NCBI GenBank assembly: GCA_963691655.1 | Contig: OY829327.1 | Coordinates: 65,794,079-65,858,078 of the forward strand | Direction: 5' to 3' | Length of the DNA stretch: 64,000 bases | DNA from: Toxonevra muliebris | Lineage: Eukaryota; Arthropoda; Insecta; Diptera; Pallopteridae | In this document: positions 54,420 through 63,440 of the stretch, piece by piece | Layout of the letters: each line of letters starts with the position of its first letter | How positions within the stretch are numbered: position 1 is the first letter of the stretch | The notes under the pieces: generated by a model | Told to the model about the DNA's origin: nothing | Database searches by the model: none | Seen by the model: the letters and a program-made list of their open reading frames with translations, nothing else | Program-made: the position numbers and the translations under genes

Positions 54420-54555
54420 ATTCACAGTGTTGTGTAGATGAGTTGGTTAGGGGGTAGGGTAAAGTAGTGGATGCTGGAAATAGTTTTTTTGAATAGTTGG
54501 TTTAAATCTCACTTGAAGCGGACCAAATTTTTTTTTTTTTTTTTTTTTTTGTGGT
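54420..54555 (+). repeat. tRNA-like relic with a T-rich tail
   Basis: GAGTTGGTTAGGGGGTAGGG and, about 70 bases later, TTGGTTTAAATCTC resemble degenerate A and B boxes, followed by a T23 run. A decayed tRNA-derived sequence is likely. Confidence 0.35.
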
Positions 54556-54649
54556 GTAAAAAAATAAATACACAAGAAATAAAGACAAAGGTAAATATAA
54601 AACATGCAAGCAGACATAATACATTATCAAATACGTATTACTAATGTGG

Positions 54650-54795
54650 TCGCGTTGTTTTACAAATGTGTGTGGCTGAGTGAGTTAAAAAGAAGTGTAA
54701 GGTCGTGGTTGTGCAAAGGAATTCTGAGTTTTTTTGGTGTCGCGACTTCGAATTCAATTACATGTGGACCAAGTGATTCTTTTTTATACAAATAA
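54650..54795 (+). repeat. Second tRNA-like relic
   Basis: TGGCTGAGTGAGTTAA (A-box-like) and GACTTCGAATTCAA (B-box-like) are spaced as in a long-variable-arm tRNA, followed by a T run. It is too degenerate for a working gene. Confidence 0.35.
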
Positions 54796-54817
54796 TTATT
54801 TTTTTTCATACTATTAT

Positions 54818-55860
54818 TCATGGACATATGCCCATCAATAACTCAGTTAATTTTCGGGTCTTCATTTCTTTACTAATTTTAAAATTTACATTGTTAAGGA
54901 CAATACGTACTAAAAATTTTCGCATAACTCCTAAATCAATAAGGTGCATGCAATCTAAAGGAACTTGAGTGATCATTCGAACGTTTAAATTTTCTAATGG
55001 TGTTTTCCTGTTGATGTAATTACTTAAATGATGACTCAAATATTTCCGGTCAGAAAACTCTTCATCTGTTATTAGGACCTCTGATTCAGATTTATAAGTT
55101 AGAACGCTATCAATTTTTTTCGCGATTTGCGTACATTTCGAGCAACCATGTCGTGATGTATGACCTGGAACGCAGCACACAAACGATTTAGCAGGAGTAT
55201 CGCAAATAATTGCCCTGATTTTAACTCTAACTATATTGCCACAGATTTGTACTCCATTTTTTTCAATATCTTTCATTTCGGAAACAAATTTCTTCAAATA
55301 ATGTTCGACACTGCTTGGTTTTCCCTTGCCTAAGTATATACCAACAGGGAAAACTGATATGTTGTCAATGTTGACAACCCTTACCAAAATTGGCCATAAT
55401 TGACTTCTGGAACTTTTAAATAGTGGCAAACCATCAATATTTAAGTCTATGACTATCTCATTCGGAACTGATTCTAAATAAACAAATTTTCGCAACTGAT
55501 TCTCTATTCCCAGGTGAAGATATGAACCTGCACAAACACTTTCTATCACAGTCTTCTCCGTATTTCGTACTATTTGTTTTTGCAGTAAGTGGTACATTTA
55601 AATTTTCTTCATGTAAAATTTTTAATAGCTCTTCTAAGCAAATACGGGAAGGCTTGTGCCTTATGTACCATTTCTTTAATTTTTCGGTAAGTGTCGTCAA
55701 ATTTTCTCCACTACTTGCACTTCTCAACGCTTCTTCCGCACTTAAATTACCCTCCCTTGTTAACTCTTCTCCATCTGCTGAAATAACATTATCTTCTATT
55801 ACTTCTATTTCTTCCTCACTATTATTTAATCTATTGACAAAAATTTTTTTTCTTTTTTTA
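54818..55860 (-). pseudogene. TNP2-like (EnSpm/CACTA) transposase, broken by one frameshift
   Basis: N-terminal part (frame of 55458-55860): an acidic, Lys-rich lead, then LKKWYIRHKPSRICLEELLK. After a frameshift near 55580 the frame 54818-55597 continues with VIDLNIDGLPLFKSSRSQLW (first catalytic-type Asp), IRAIICDTPAKSFVCCVPGH (second Asp), a Cys-x2-Cys CSKC, and QVPLDCMHLIDLGVMRKFLV. These are the ordered blocks of metazoan CACTA-type transposases. The frame stops at 54818 and the C-terminal half is absent. The likely start codon lies at about 56196-56198, beyond a SINE insertion. Confidence 0.8.
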
Positions 55861-56178
55861 TAGGTTAGGTTAGGTTGGAGTGGCTGTCGAGAGACACACT
55901 TAGGCCTGAACGGCCCATTGTGATACCACATAGTTGGACCTACAGTTTAACGCCGATTCCCAACGGCGGTGTGGCAATTTTTTATCGGCTTGGTGGTTTT
56001 GCCATTACCAACCAATGTGTGTACTTGTACACTATCTTATAATTCTCATACACTTCATATTGATAGTGAATATAAGAAAGTAATGAAAATTAACCACCAG
56101 ACGAAGACGGGAATCGAACCCGAACCTCCCAGATGAAAGTCTAGTGCACTATCCACTAGGCTATCAAGGTCGTCGTTT
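55861..56178 (-). mobile_element. tRNA-derived SINE, minus strand
   Basis: Read on the minus strand, the 5' head has a near-perfect A box (TAGCCTAGTGGA, 56152-56163) and a perfect B box (GGTTCGATTCC, 56110-56120). The body contains GGCCGTTCAGGCCTAAGTG, and the 3' end is (AACCT)3 followed by A-rich DNA. A/T-rich AAAAGAAATT-type duplications flank it. It was inserted a few codons downstream of the transposase start. Confidence 0.85.
56100..56171 (-). promoter_or_regulatory. Pol III internal promoter (SINE head)
   Basis: A and B boxes as described for the SINE. The spacing of about 30 bases between boxes is within the range for tRNA-type pol III promoters, so this copy may still be transcribable. 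Confidence 0.6.
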
Positions 56179-56396
56179 TAAATTTCTTTTACTCATTTTA
56201 TCTTATTATGCACTTTTACTTACTTTTTCTAAATTTCTATCACAGCTCCGCGTCCAACTTGCACAAAAATTACACAATAAGAAGCAAAATAAGTTGTAGA
56301 CAAATTCAATAACTGTTAAAATAACAGTAAATGACGAACAATTACAAAACATTTTCCAAACATATATTTTTTGTATGTAAAACAAAAGAATACCGA

Positions 56397-56585
56397 TCAT
56401 TTAACACTTTGAACTGGCGAATCTATAGATGGACTTGTCACCAAAATATGCACCAGTTTACGAAACATAACCCGATAACAGTCCGCAAGCACGAAAAATT
56501 GATTTTTTTTTTTTTAACCGATAATTTAACATTTTGAACTGGCGAATCTATAGATCTACTTGTCACCATACTATTCACTAGTTCA
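56397..56585 (+). repeat. Subterminal tandem repeat, about 126-bp period
   Basis: TTTGAACTGGCGAATCTATA plus GACTTGTCACC occurs at 56406 and again at 56533 (two units). It is part of the right subterminal region of the EnSpm-like element. Confidence 0.75.
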
Positions 56586-56817
56586 AGAAATAAAAAAAAT
56601 CATATGGCTTCAACTGGTGAATCTTTGCATTCAATTAGGAACTAACTACCGAACTAGTGAATTTGTTCTAACCACAGAACTAGATCTTTTTGTATCTAGT
56701 TCGCTGTTGCACTGCAGGGATGTAATATACATCTCTTATATTTTAGAATATTTCTAACCAATATTTTTCAAATTTAAGAATCTGAAATTAATTATTCTGT
56801 GAGTAAGTAAGTAATTA

Positions 56818-57116
56818 AGAATTGAAAAATTTATTGAATTTTATTATGAATTTAATTTTATTTTTTTAATCCTAGAATACTAATGCTATTTTTTATATGT
56901 AAATACCAATTCTCGAGTCGGATCGACTAACACGTATTTAAATCTGATTTTTTTGGGTTCTTAGACATCAATTGTATACAAATGTTAATAAAACAAAAGT
57001 TTTGCCGTATTCAGTTGTTCAGTTTAAAAATTCATTTTTAAAAGATACTAAGAGAAAATCTGTGCCACAAAATATAAACGATGTTAGGCGAATCGACTAT
57101 CATTAATGCTCTAGGG
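56818..57116. repeat. Left copy of a 300-bp inverted repeat
   Basis: Inverted relative to 63111-63440. Shared landmarks are TTAATCCTAGAATACTAATG, AAAAGTTTTGCCGT and CGAATCGACTATCATTAATG. The pair brackets the R1-like LINE. Confidence 0.85.
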
Positions 57117-57480
57117 CAAAGGTTCTCAACTTTGTTCATTGTTGTTGGCGACCCGACCAATTAATGCATGATAGGGATTGTACCTACTCATTTGAAGCAA
57201 GTTAAAGGATTTCTATTACTAGTATTATATTACTGTAAAAGAATCAAAAGTTTATTTAAGATTTCAATAAAGATTGCATTTGAAGAATCTATTTCCTAGA
57301 AGTGTCAAAGTATCAAAATTTTAAGCAAAACGTATCCGTACAATGCACATCATACAAAATTAGTATTAAATGTATATTAAGATGCTACCAAAAATTAAAT
57401 TTCGATTACTTTATAAAAATTCTTAAAATATTTCGGCTCTAGCGATCTGGTGCACAAAAAATAACTTTTCACAGTCTCTC
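57117..57480. other. Possible hAT terminus, then unassigned DNA
   Basis: CAAAGGTTCTCAACTTTGTT at 57117, followed by GGCGACCCGACC, resembles the ends of hAT elements of the CAGNGGTTCTCAA type. No partner end was found. Confidence 0.4.
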
Positions 57481-57489
57481 ATTATCCAC

Positions 57490-57775
57490 GCCATGTTCCT
57501 TTTTTTTTTTGTTTGTTTTTTTTTTCGTTCGTTGGAAGGTGGAAATCTTCATAGATACCGCAGAACTCCTGTTCTACGGTTATGTCGGATTCCTACCGAC
57601 TAAAACCACCTCCTTGGTCTCCTCCCACTCTCCCCGCGGGACTACCCGTAGGTATTACTTCGCGGGAGTGGATCTAGCAGTTCAGTTCTCGGTCTGTTGC
57701 TGCTGTTCTGTCTTCCTTCTCTCTCTTTCAGTGGTGCGTAGCTTGATCATAATCGTAGGTCTTTCTCCTGCTTTA
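57490..57775 (-). other. 3' UTR of the R1-like LINE
   Basis: GC-richer block with TCGGTAGGAATCCGACATAA (minus strand) and an A-rich end, in the style of R1-clade 3' UTRs. It follows the truncated ORF2 directly. Confidence 0.5.
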
Positions 57776-58896
57776 TTATATAGCCTCTTGAGCTCTGTCG
57801 CATGTATGTGATGTGATGACACATATCGCGTCCTGCGATACTGTTCGGAAAGCACTAGACACTCTCAATGCGCTTAGCCTTTGGGCGGCTAGCACCTCCT
57901 TCATGTGCGACTTCTTTGCACCTGCCCAAATGGGTGCTGCATTTAACACTACAGAGTCCATCACAATGGACAAAAGCTGCCTTCTGCTCGCGCGTGGCCC
58001 TCCAACGTTTGGCATTATGCGCGTTAGTGCGCCGTTTATTTTCGCCGCTTTGCTGCTGACCGCCGCAAGATGGTCCTTAAAAGACATCCTAGTATCTATG
58101 AGCACTCCTAGATATCGGATGTGAGGTTGAGATATTATGGTGTGCTCTCCCACAATCACCTTCAGCTGCTCTCTTTTTTTCCTTGTGTTCAAAAGCACGG
58201 CTTCTATTTTTTGGGCTGCTAATTCCAATTTCGCTGCGTTTAACCATCGTCGCACTCTGGAAATTCCATCATTGCAAACTAACTACAAATCTTCCAGTCT
58301 CTTCGATACTGCCACCAACGCAATGTCATCTGCGTATCCCACTATCCATGTCATATAGGAGTCGCCTGTTGCTGAAGTAACTACCGATAATGCGCCGTAG
58401 GTATAATGGCACATCGTAGCTCTCCAGTGCCCGCATGATCTGCTTCCAGTTCGCCGAGTTGAAAGCATTTTTAAACTCCTTCCTTTAAGCAGGCATTGCA
58501 TAGCTCCACAAAAACGGCTGGTCTGACTTTCACTGCCGCCTTGGGGGCTACATTTGGCACTCCATCTAACCCAGACTCTTTGCTGTCGTCTATTCGTTGC
58601 AGAATTGACAAGACTTCGTCACTTGTAACGCATGGTGCAGTCTGCAGTGTACCATCCGTCTCGATATCTTCCAGTTCCTCTTGTGGGGGAAATAGCGTCA
58701 CCACAACTTGCCGCATCAGTATAGGGCACGTAGGTTGGGGTGCTCTTGGTCCCCTGAACTTCCGCATCACCATTCTGTATGCTTGGCCCCATGGATCCAT
58801 ATCCGCTCTATCGCGGAGCTCTTTGAAACACCTGGTTTTGCTAGTGTTTATCGCCGCCTTGAGGGCTGCTCTGACCATCTTGTATTCCTCCTGCAA
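57776..58896 (-). pseudogene. R1-like RT, internally deleted
   Basis: 58471-58896 holds DPWGQAYRMVMRKFRGPRAP and SKESGLDGVPNVAPKAAV (RT 0 to 2 region). 58283-58501 resumes at the end of the palm with SYMTWIVGYADDIALV. 57776-58255 has EAVLLNTRKKRE, HIRYLGVLIDTRMSFKDHLA and NVGGPRASRRQLLSIVMDSV. Comparison with R1 elements suggests that over 100 residues between RT blocks 2 and 5 are gone, so the enzyme cannot work although YADD survives. Confidence 0.8.
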
Positions 58897-59188
58897 TGCT
58901 TCGATGTTGGGTCTGGCGCGGGCTCTCTGCGCCTTTCTGCGCGCTTTGTGACACCGCTTCCGCTATTTCCTCTGTCCACCAGTAAGCAGGTCTTCTGAAG
59001 TTGGCAGTAGTACGCCTTGGCATTGATGCGTCGCAAGCTTTGCTAATCCGCTTGGCTATCTGTCCAGCCATGTTTGCTGCTGATTCGTCGTCAATCGAAT
59101 CGTCACTCCAAATAACTTTTAAAGCTTCCTCGTCGAACGCCTTCCTTTTCCGTCCAGTTTGTTGGGCCTTACGAACTTGTGGCGCATT
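58897..59188 (-). pseudogene. R1-like ORF2 linker between endonuclease and RT
   Basis: The frame 58841-59071 has RISKACDASMPRRTTANFRR and YWWTEEIAEAV, the W-W-x-x-E-I block typical of this region in R1/LOA ORF2s. Confidence 0.65.
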
Positions 59189-59683
59189 TCATGCTCCCCT
59201 TTGTTTTACGTCTATCAGGATTGTATGATGGTCGCTATGTGTGTATACCTCGCTGACTCTGTTTGCTGTTGCACTATCGGCGAAAGCAAGATCAATGATC
59301 GGCGTGCCCCTGCCTGTGTCAAATGTGTAACGGCCTACCTCGTTCAGCAGCACCAGGTCAAGTGTTGCGAGGCTCTCTTCTAGCACTCTACCACTTGTGT
59401 TGGTACGAATGCTGCCCCAAGTCTTGGACCATGAGTTGAAGTCACCAATAATGATAATAGGGTGCTTACCCTGCGCTTCCTTCGTGAGTGATGCCATCAT
59501 GTCTTCGATTTCGACAATCGTCCAGCAAGGAGGTGCGTAACAGCTGAAAAGATATATTCCATCCAGTTTTGCCCATGTGTAGCCTGGCTCTTTCACCGCC
59601 ATTTTGCTCTGGGGTGTTTTATCCCCGATTGTCCATATCGCAGCTTTACCTGTATCGTCCGACAACCAACTGTGTGAATTCAC
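59189..59683 (-). pseudogene. R1-like ORF2 endonuclease
   Basis: An open frame of 164 codons with YLFSCYAPPCWTIVEIEDMM, HPIIIIGDFNSWSKTWGS (catalytic GD-x-N-x-W), TLDLVLLNEVGRYTFDTGRG, IIDLAFADS and YTHSDHHTILIDV (catalytic SDH). This is the apurinic-type endonuclease of R1-clade elements with its key residues intact. R1 clade members often have sequence-specific targets; nothing at this site suggests rDNA. Confidence 0.85.
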
Positions 59684-59721
59684 GTTGGTGTATGGTTCCG
59701 CTAGTATCGCTACATCGATTT

Positions 59722-60700
59722 TTAGCTCCGTTTTGTTTTGCCATAGAAGATCCTGCGCAGCAGCGCAGTGGTTGAGATTATACTACCTTCATGATCTTCT
59801 CTTTTTGGCCGCTTCTTTGAAACGCGGACATTTCGCGCTGCCTGCATAGTGTGCTCCATTGCATAATGCGCACTCCTCCTTGTTTGAGCAGTTAGTCGCA
59901 AAGTGTTCGGTCTGCCCTCACTTCCAGCATAGTCTCGTTCTATCCACTTCTTTGCATGCAGCAGCAAAATGGCCTATGGCCCCAGCATTTGTAGCATCTT
60001 GTGGGAGATACCATTTCAGTTATTCGGCAACGAGCCCAACCGATACGGAATTGCTTAACGGCTAATACCGTTTTAGCTTCTTCTGCTGGTAGGGTAATTA
60101 ATGCCGTCTGCGTCCCACCATACGCTGCTCTCACGTTTCTGATGGCTTCCTCTGCTGGTCGTTTGATGCCCGACTGCTCCTGCAGTGCGTCGCAAATTTC
60201 CGTCTTCGTTGTGGCTTCAGCAACAAGGAATCTACACTGAAGTGTTACCATGTGCGTCCTTACGTTGACTGTTGCCTTTTCTTTAAGAACGCCTTCAATC
60301 GCCGCCTGATACGAAGATGCTTTCGTGCCTTTGGACCGTTAGAGTTCTAGTAACAGTTCCTCTTTAGCTGTCCGTCAAATTGTTCTCACCTCTTCTCCTA
60401 ATCCTAAGGGTTTGAGCTCTTCGCTATGTTATCGTACGATGTGCTGTCTCCTTTTGTCTGCTTTGGGCCGGATAGCTTTCGTTTTCACTTTTGTCGTCGC
60501 CCTCGTTATTGCTTTTGGCACCTGCTTCTGATTCCGTTGCACCGTTGTCCATTCCTTCTTCGCGTTGGTGTCCACCGTTGCCTTCGCCTGTATTAGCGTT
60601 ATACCACGCCTTTTCTTCGCCTCTGGTGATTTTGCAATGGTTCGCTCATTACTATCTTTTTTTGGGCTTGCCTCTTCGCTGATTGTGGGCCACTGAACAC
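59722..60700 (-). pseudogene. R1-like ORF1, distal part with CCHC-like fingers
   Basis: 60251-59940 encodes KRPAEEAIRNVRAAYGGTQT, KTVLAVKQFRIGWARCRI and RCYKCWGH, the start of the zinc-knuckle region. Further left (59722-59967) is a frame-shifted continuation with HYAMEHTMQAARN. The upstream portion to 60700 is Lys/Ala-rich (SPEAKKRRGITLIQ) with two stops. ORF1 proteins bind element RNA. Confidence 0.7.
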
Positions 60701-60711
60701 AGCCTTTGCTG

Positions 60712-61300
60712 CTAGTGTTGATTCGATACCCACATAGTATCGATACTTTTACTCATTACTTGTATCGAATATGTACTTGTATCGAATACTCGTTTAAAGA
60801 GACAAATTACTCTTTTTTTTAAGTGGTTGTCAATGAAAACATTCAGGCCAGAACGGCCCATTGGGATACAATATGGTAGAGCCTACAGTTTGCACTACTC
60901 AACACTAGTTTTTCGCCAATAAATCATGTTTTTGAGATATTTCCACTGGAAACACGTGAATCATATAGTACTGACGTTAATTTTATTTAGCAAATCGCTA
61001 GAAAATTTATAACAGAAGGAAAACTAATCAACAGATTAAAGCTTGTTAAAAATATTTTATTTTAATGAAAAGGTTTCATGGCCGGAAATATCTTATAGAA
61101 CTTCAATACTGTACTGCAATATTGTCATACATTGAAATATTGCAATATGGACTGAAATATTTTGATTAATTGTGCAGTAGCGTTTTGAAATATATTATTG
61201 ATTGCTGTAAAATATTGTAAAATGATCCACAATTTTAAATATTGTATAGCAATATTTCAGTTTTTCAAATAAATATTTTCCAAAAGTATCGAGTATCCGA
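60712..61300. repeat. TATCGATAC-rich repeat, copy 2, inserted in R1 ORF1
   Basis: Shares TAGTGTTGATTCGAT, ACATAGTATCGATACTTTTA and CACTGGAAAC-CGTGAATCAT with 53741-54050 and ends with GTATCGAGTATCCGATAC. R1 ORF1 coding resumes on both sides. A SINE 3'-end fragment (60825-60892) is inserted in it. Confidence 0.7.
60825..60892 (-). mobile_element. SINE 3'-end fragment
   Basis: CGGCCCATTGGGATACAATA and AGCCTACAGTTT match the body of the SINE at 55861-56178 (CGGCCCATTGTGATACCACA, ACCTACAGTTT). The tRNA head is absent. Confidence 0.75.
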
Positions 61301-61696
61301 TACTGCAGCTGTTTTTTACCGTCTGATGCGCGTTTGGTTTGCTTCCACAGTACTGCATCAGTCCGTCGACTTCCTGGCCTAGTTCTCGAAATATCTCCTT
61401 CAAGCTCCCATGTTTGGCTTCCACTTCAGGTGCCGTTGTTGCTTGTTGCTCTGCCTTCAGCGCTGGTGTCCTCTTTGCCGCTACCTTCTTCGGCTCGCCA
61501 CCTGCTGTCAGCTTTTGTTGCTCTTCTCCAAGGTGAGATGTAGTAGTGTCGAGCAAGATAGAGCTGGCTTTCGCTGCTGCCCTATTCAGCTTCATTTGTA
61601 GGGCTGCGCTAGGTTGTGCTGCTATTGGAGTAGTAGTGTCCTCTGCTCCTTCCAGAATAACGCCATCGCCAGGTTTCTTACTCAGAGCCAGACATG
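61301..61696 (-). pseudogene. R1-like ORF1, N-terminal part
   Basis: The ATG at 61696 (MSGSE, then a stop) is the likely start. After a frameshift the frame 61595-61301 reads MKLNRAAAKASSILLDTTTS and an Ala/Lys/Glu-rich low-complexity stretch with VEAKHGSLKEIFRELGQEVD, ending at the inserted repeat. R1 ORF1 proteins start with such charged, low-complexity regions. Confidence 0.65.
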
Positions 61697-61699
61697 GTA

Positions 61700-62585
61700 A
61701 CCGCCGCTTTTATCTTCATAGTCGCCATAGTGTTTGGTGTTATGACTGCAGCCTCCGTCTGTTTCGAGAGTTCCACATTTAATTGTTGGACCTCTGGTGT
61801 GGAAGAGCCCTCCTCTTCAAAGCTGATCAAAGTTATCTATGCAAGCAGGGAGGCCACGCAAGGGTTGACGCAGTACCTTATGAGTGTCTGCGTTCCGTGC
61901 CAGGTCAGCACGGATTCGGGAGAAAACTCAAGCGAAACCTGCACCACCAACTTAATGGTGATGGACCTCGAACGTACCTAAAGGCCTGCCAAGGATTTAA
62001 CGGGACGGGGGCAACTGTAACAGTAACCGGAGAGCCGTTTCTGCTGGAATTCACTCCGCTTACTAAGGTAACCGAATACCACAGTTGTCAGCCTAGGGTT
62101 CATCCATTCCAGTTATAGTCGTCCAGTATTCCATTACGTCAAGATCCTACTGGTCTCAGATCTTAACGTCCATGTTTACATGAAAGTTTGCTTCTTCGCT
62201 CCGCTTCCGTGGTTCACGATATATCCAGACGTATGTATCCGTCAAAAACATCGCACCTTAGAACTAATTGCTAAGTCATCGGGTATGTTAGTGGCGTGAC
62301 ACACATTTCCGGATTCTGCACGTTGTCCCACGATGCCACCCAGAATGGGGAGCACTTACTCCAAGGACGGTGCCTGCCCGTCCTGTCGCAAAACTTCATT
62401 GGTTATTGTGGCCTTTTAAGACACACCCTCCATCTCTGCCGCTCTTGGTCGGGGACTGCTTATTGGATATTCGCAGTTAGCCGGCATAACTGCCGGCCGT
62501 TCAGCTATCCGTCACCCGCTGACCCCCAGAGTAGCCTGAAGCTCAGCCCTGTGCTCAGACCACGCCATGTTCTTCATCACTGACC
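61700..62585 (-). other. 5' UTR of the R1-like LINE
   Basis: GC-richer than its surroundings and without host features; plus-strand frames here have no family signature. Its presence implies that this LINE copy was (near) full length at the 5' side. The 5' end is estimated where base composition changes near 62585. Confidence 0.5.
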
Positions 62586-62589
62586 TACT

Positions 62590-63107
62590 CCCATATGAAT
62601 TCCAAAAAAAAATCGGTTGCAAGTTGTCCCCACTTAAGTTTTTATTGCCCGCTAGGGCTTTAAATAAATAGTAGTACGATTTCCTCATTTTGGCTCTTTT
62701 AAAATTGTAGATAATGAAATGTTGCTATTTTAAAATTTACCTTACGCGGCAAACCGTAACTGGGCTTTAATTTTTACGGACGGACAACGCCGGATATGAA
62801 ACCTAATTTACCTCTTTACTTTCTTTCTTTATTTTTATAAAGTAAAAATTACGAATTCTTCAACAAGCTGCCACATACTTACTAAAAGTTGAAAAAATCC
62901 AAACGCACTCTACACTCTACAATGTACCATTATTCAACTAAAACCGATACGACCACTTTACACAACGGAATTCTGAAGAACAAACGAAAAATAAAATACC
63001 AGTATATACGTTCTCGCGCTACCTTGCCGTGACGAGTCTTGACCTTTTTTGATGAACAATAGTTGAAAATAGGGGATTCAACCATTTGAAATACAAAATT
63101 GTAATGG
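62590..63107. other. AT-rich stretch without recognised features
   Basis: Nothing supported. Confidence 0.35.
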
Positions 63108-63133
63108 TCATTAATGCCCTAGGGCATTAATGA
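63108..63133. repeat. Perfect 26-bp palindrome at the edge of the right inverted repeat
   Basis: TCATTAATGCCCT and its exact reverse complement AGGGCATTAATGA meet at 63120/63121 with no spacer. It marks the inner edge of the 63111-63440 repeat. Confidence 0.95.
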
Positions 63134-63440
63134 TAGTCTATTCGACTAACAACGTTTATATTTTGTAGCACAGTTTTTCTCTCAGTATCTTTTAAAAATT
63201 AATTTTTAAACCGAAAAACTCAAAACGGCAAAACTTTTGTTTTATTTTTACCTACAACATATTAAAATAATAGTAAATAAAAAACATTTGTTGACAATTG
63301 ATGTCTAGGAACCGAAAAAATCAGATTTAAATACATGTTAGTCGATTCAATTCGAGAATTAGTATTTACGTATAAAAAAAATGGCATTAGTATTTTAGGA
63401 TTAGAAAAAATAAAATTAAATAAATTTTTCAATTTCTATA
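63111..63440. repeat. Right copy of a 300-bp inverted repeat
   Basis: Inverted partner of 56818-57116; identity looks like 80-90% with small indels (for example an extra TTTTTACCTACAACATATTA-like stretch). The copies are 6 kb apart. Confidence 0.85.

Larger units (their letters stand above)
53614..56719 (-). mobile_element. EnSpm/CACTA-like DNA transposon (3.1 kb) with nested inserts
   Basis: The termini CCCTGCAGAGCAA and TTGCACTGCAGGG are inverted. At both ends occur variants of AACTRGYGAATY (near 53637, 53708, 56409, 56537, 56611 and 56650), subterminal repeats as known for CACTA elements. Inside is a minus-strand transposase of the TNP2-like (Transposase_21-like) type. Inserted in it are a SINE, tRNA-like sequences and a TATCGATA-rich repeat. 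Boundaries are inferred from the terminal repeats; the target duplication is unclear (AT or none). Confidence 0.65.
57490..62585 (-). mobile_element. R1-clade LINE with 5' and 3' UTRs, internally deleted
   Basis: From right to left on the minus strand: 5' UTR (about 62585-61700), ORF1 (61696 to about 59730, interrupted by a 0.6-kb insert), ORF2 endonuclease (59189-59683), RT parts (57776-58896) and a 3' UTR ending near 57490 in an A-rich run. RT fingers, the YADD box and the thumb-like YLGVLIDTRMSFKDHL block are present, but most of the palm and all of the ORF2 C-terminus are missing. R1-clade identity rests on the endonuclease and the NVGGPRASRR block. Confidence 0.85.

Noticed and set aside
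55861..55876. Interstitial telomere repeat (TTAGG)3
   Set aside because: It is exactly the 3' tail of the SINE; three units are too few for telomeric DNA.
56100..56171. Functional tRNA gene on the minus strand
   Set aside because: The boxes are good, but the sequence continues into a SINE body with a repeated tail, so it is a SINE head.
58496..58998. Long Ser-rich plus-strand frames over the R1 RT
   Set aside because: The minus strand holds ordered RT motifs; GC-rich R1 sequence opens antisense frames by composition.
61543..62583. Several plus-strand frames of 70-111 codons at 61.5-62.6 kb
   Set aside because: They lie in the GC-richer 5' UTR and ORF1 start of the minus-strand R1-like LINE and have no family signature.
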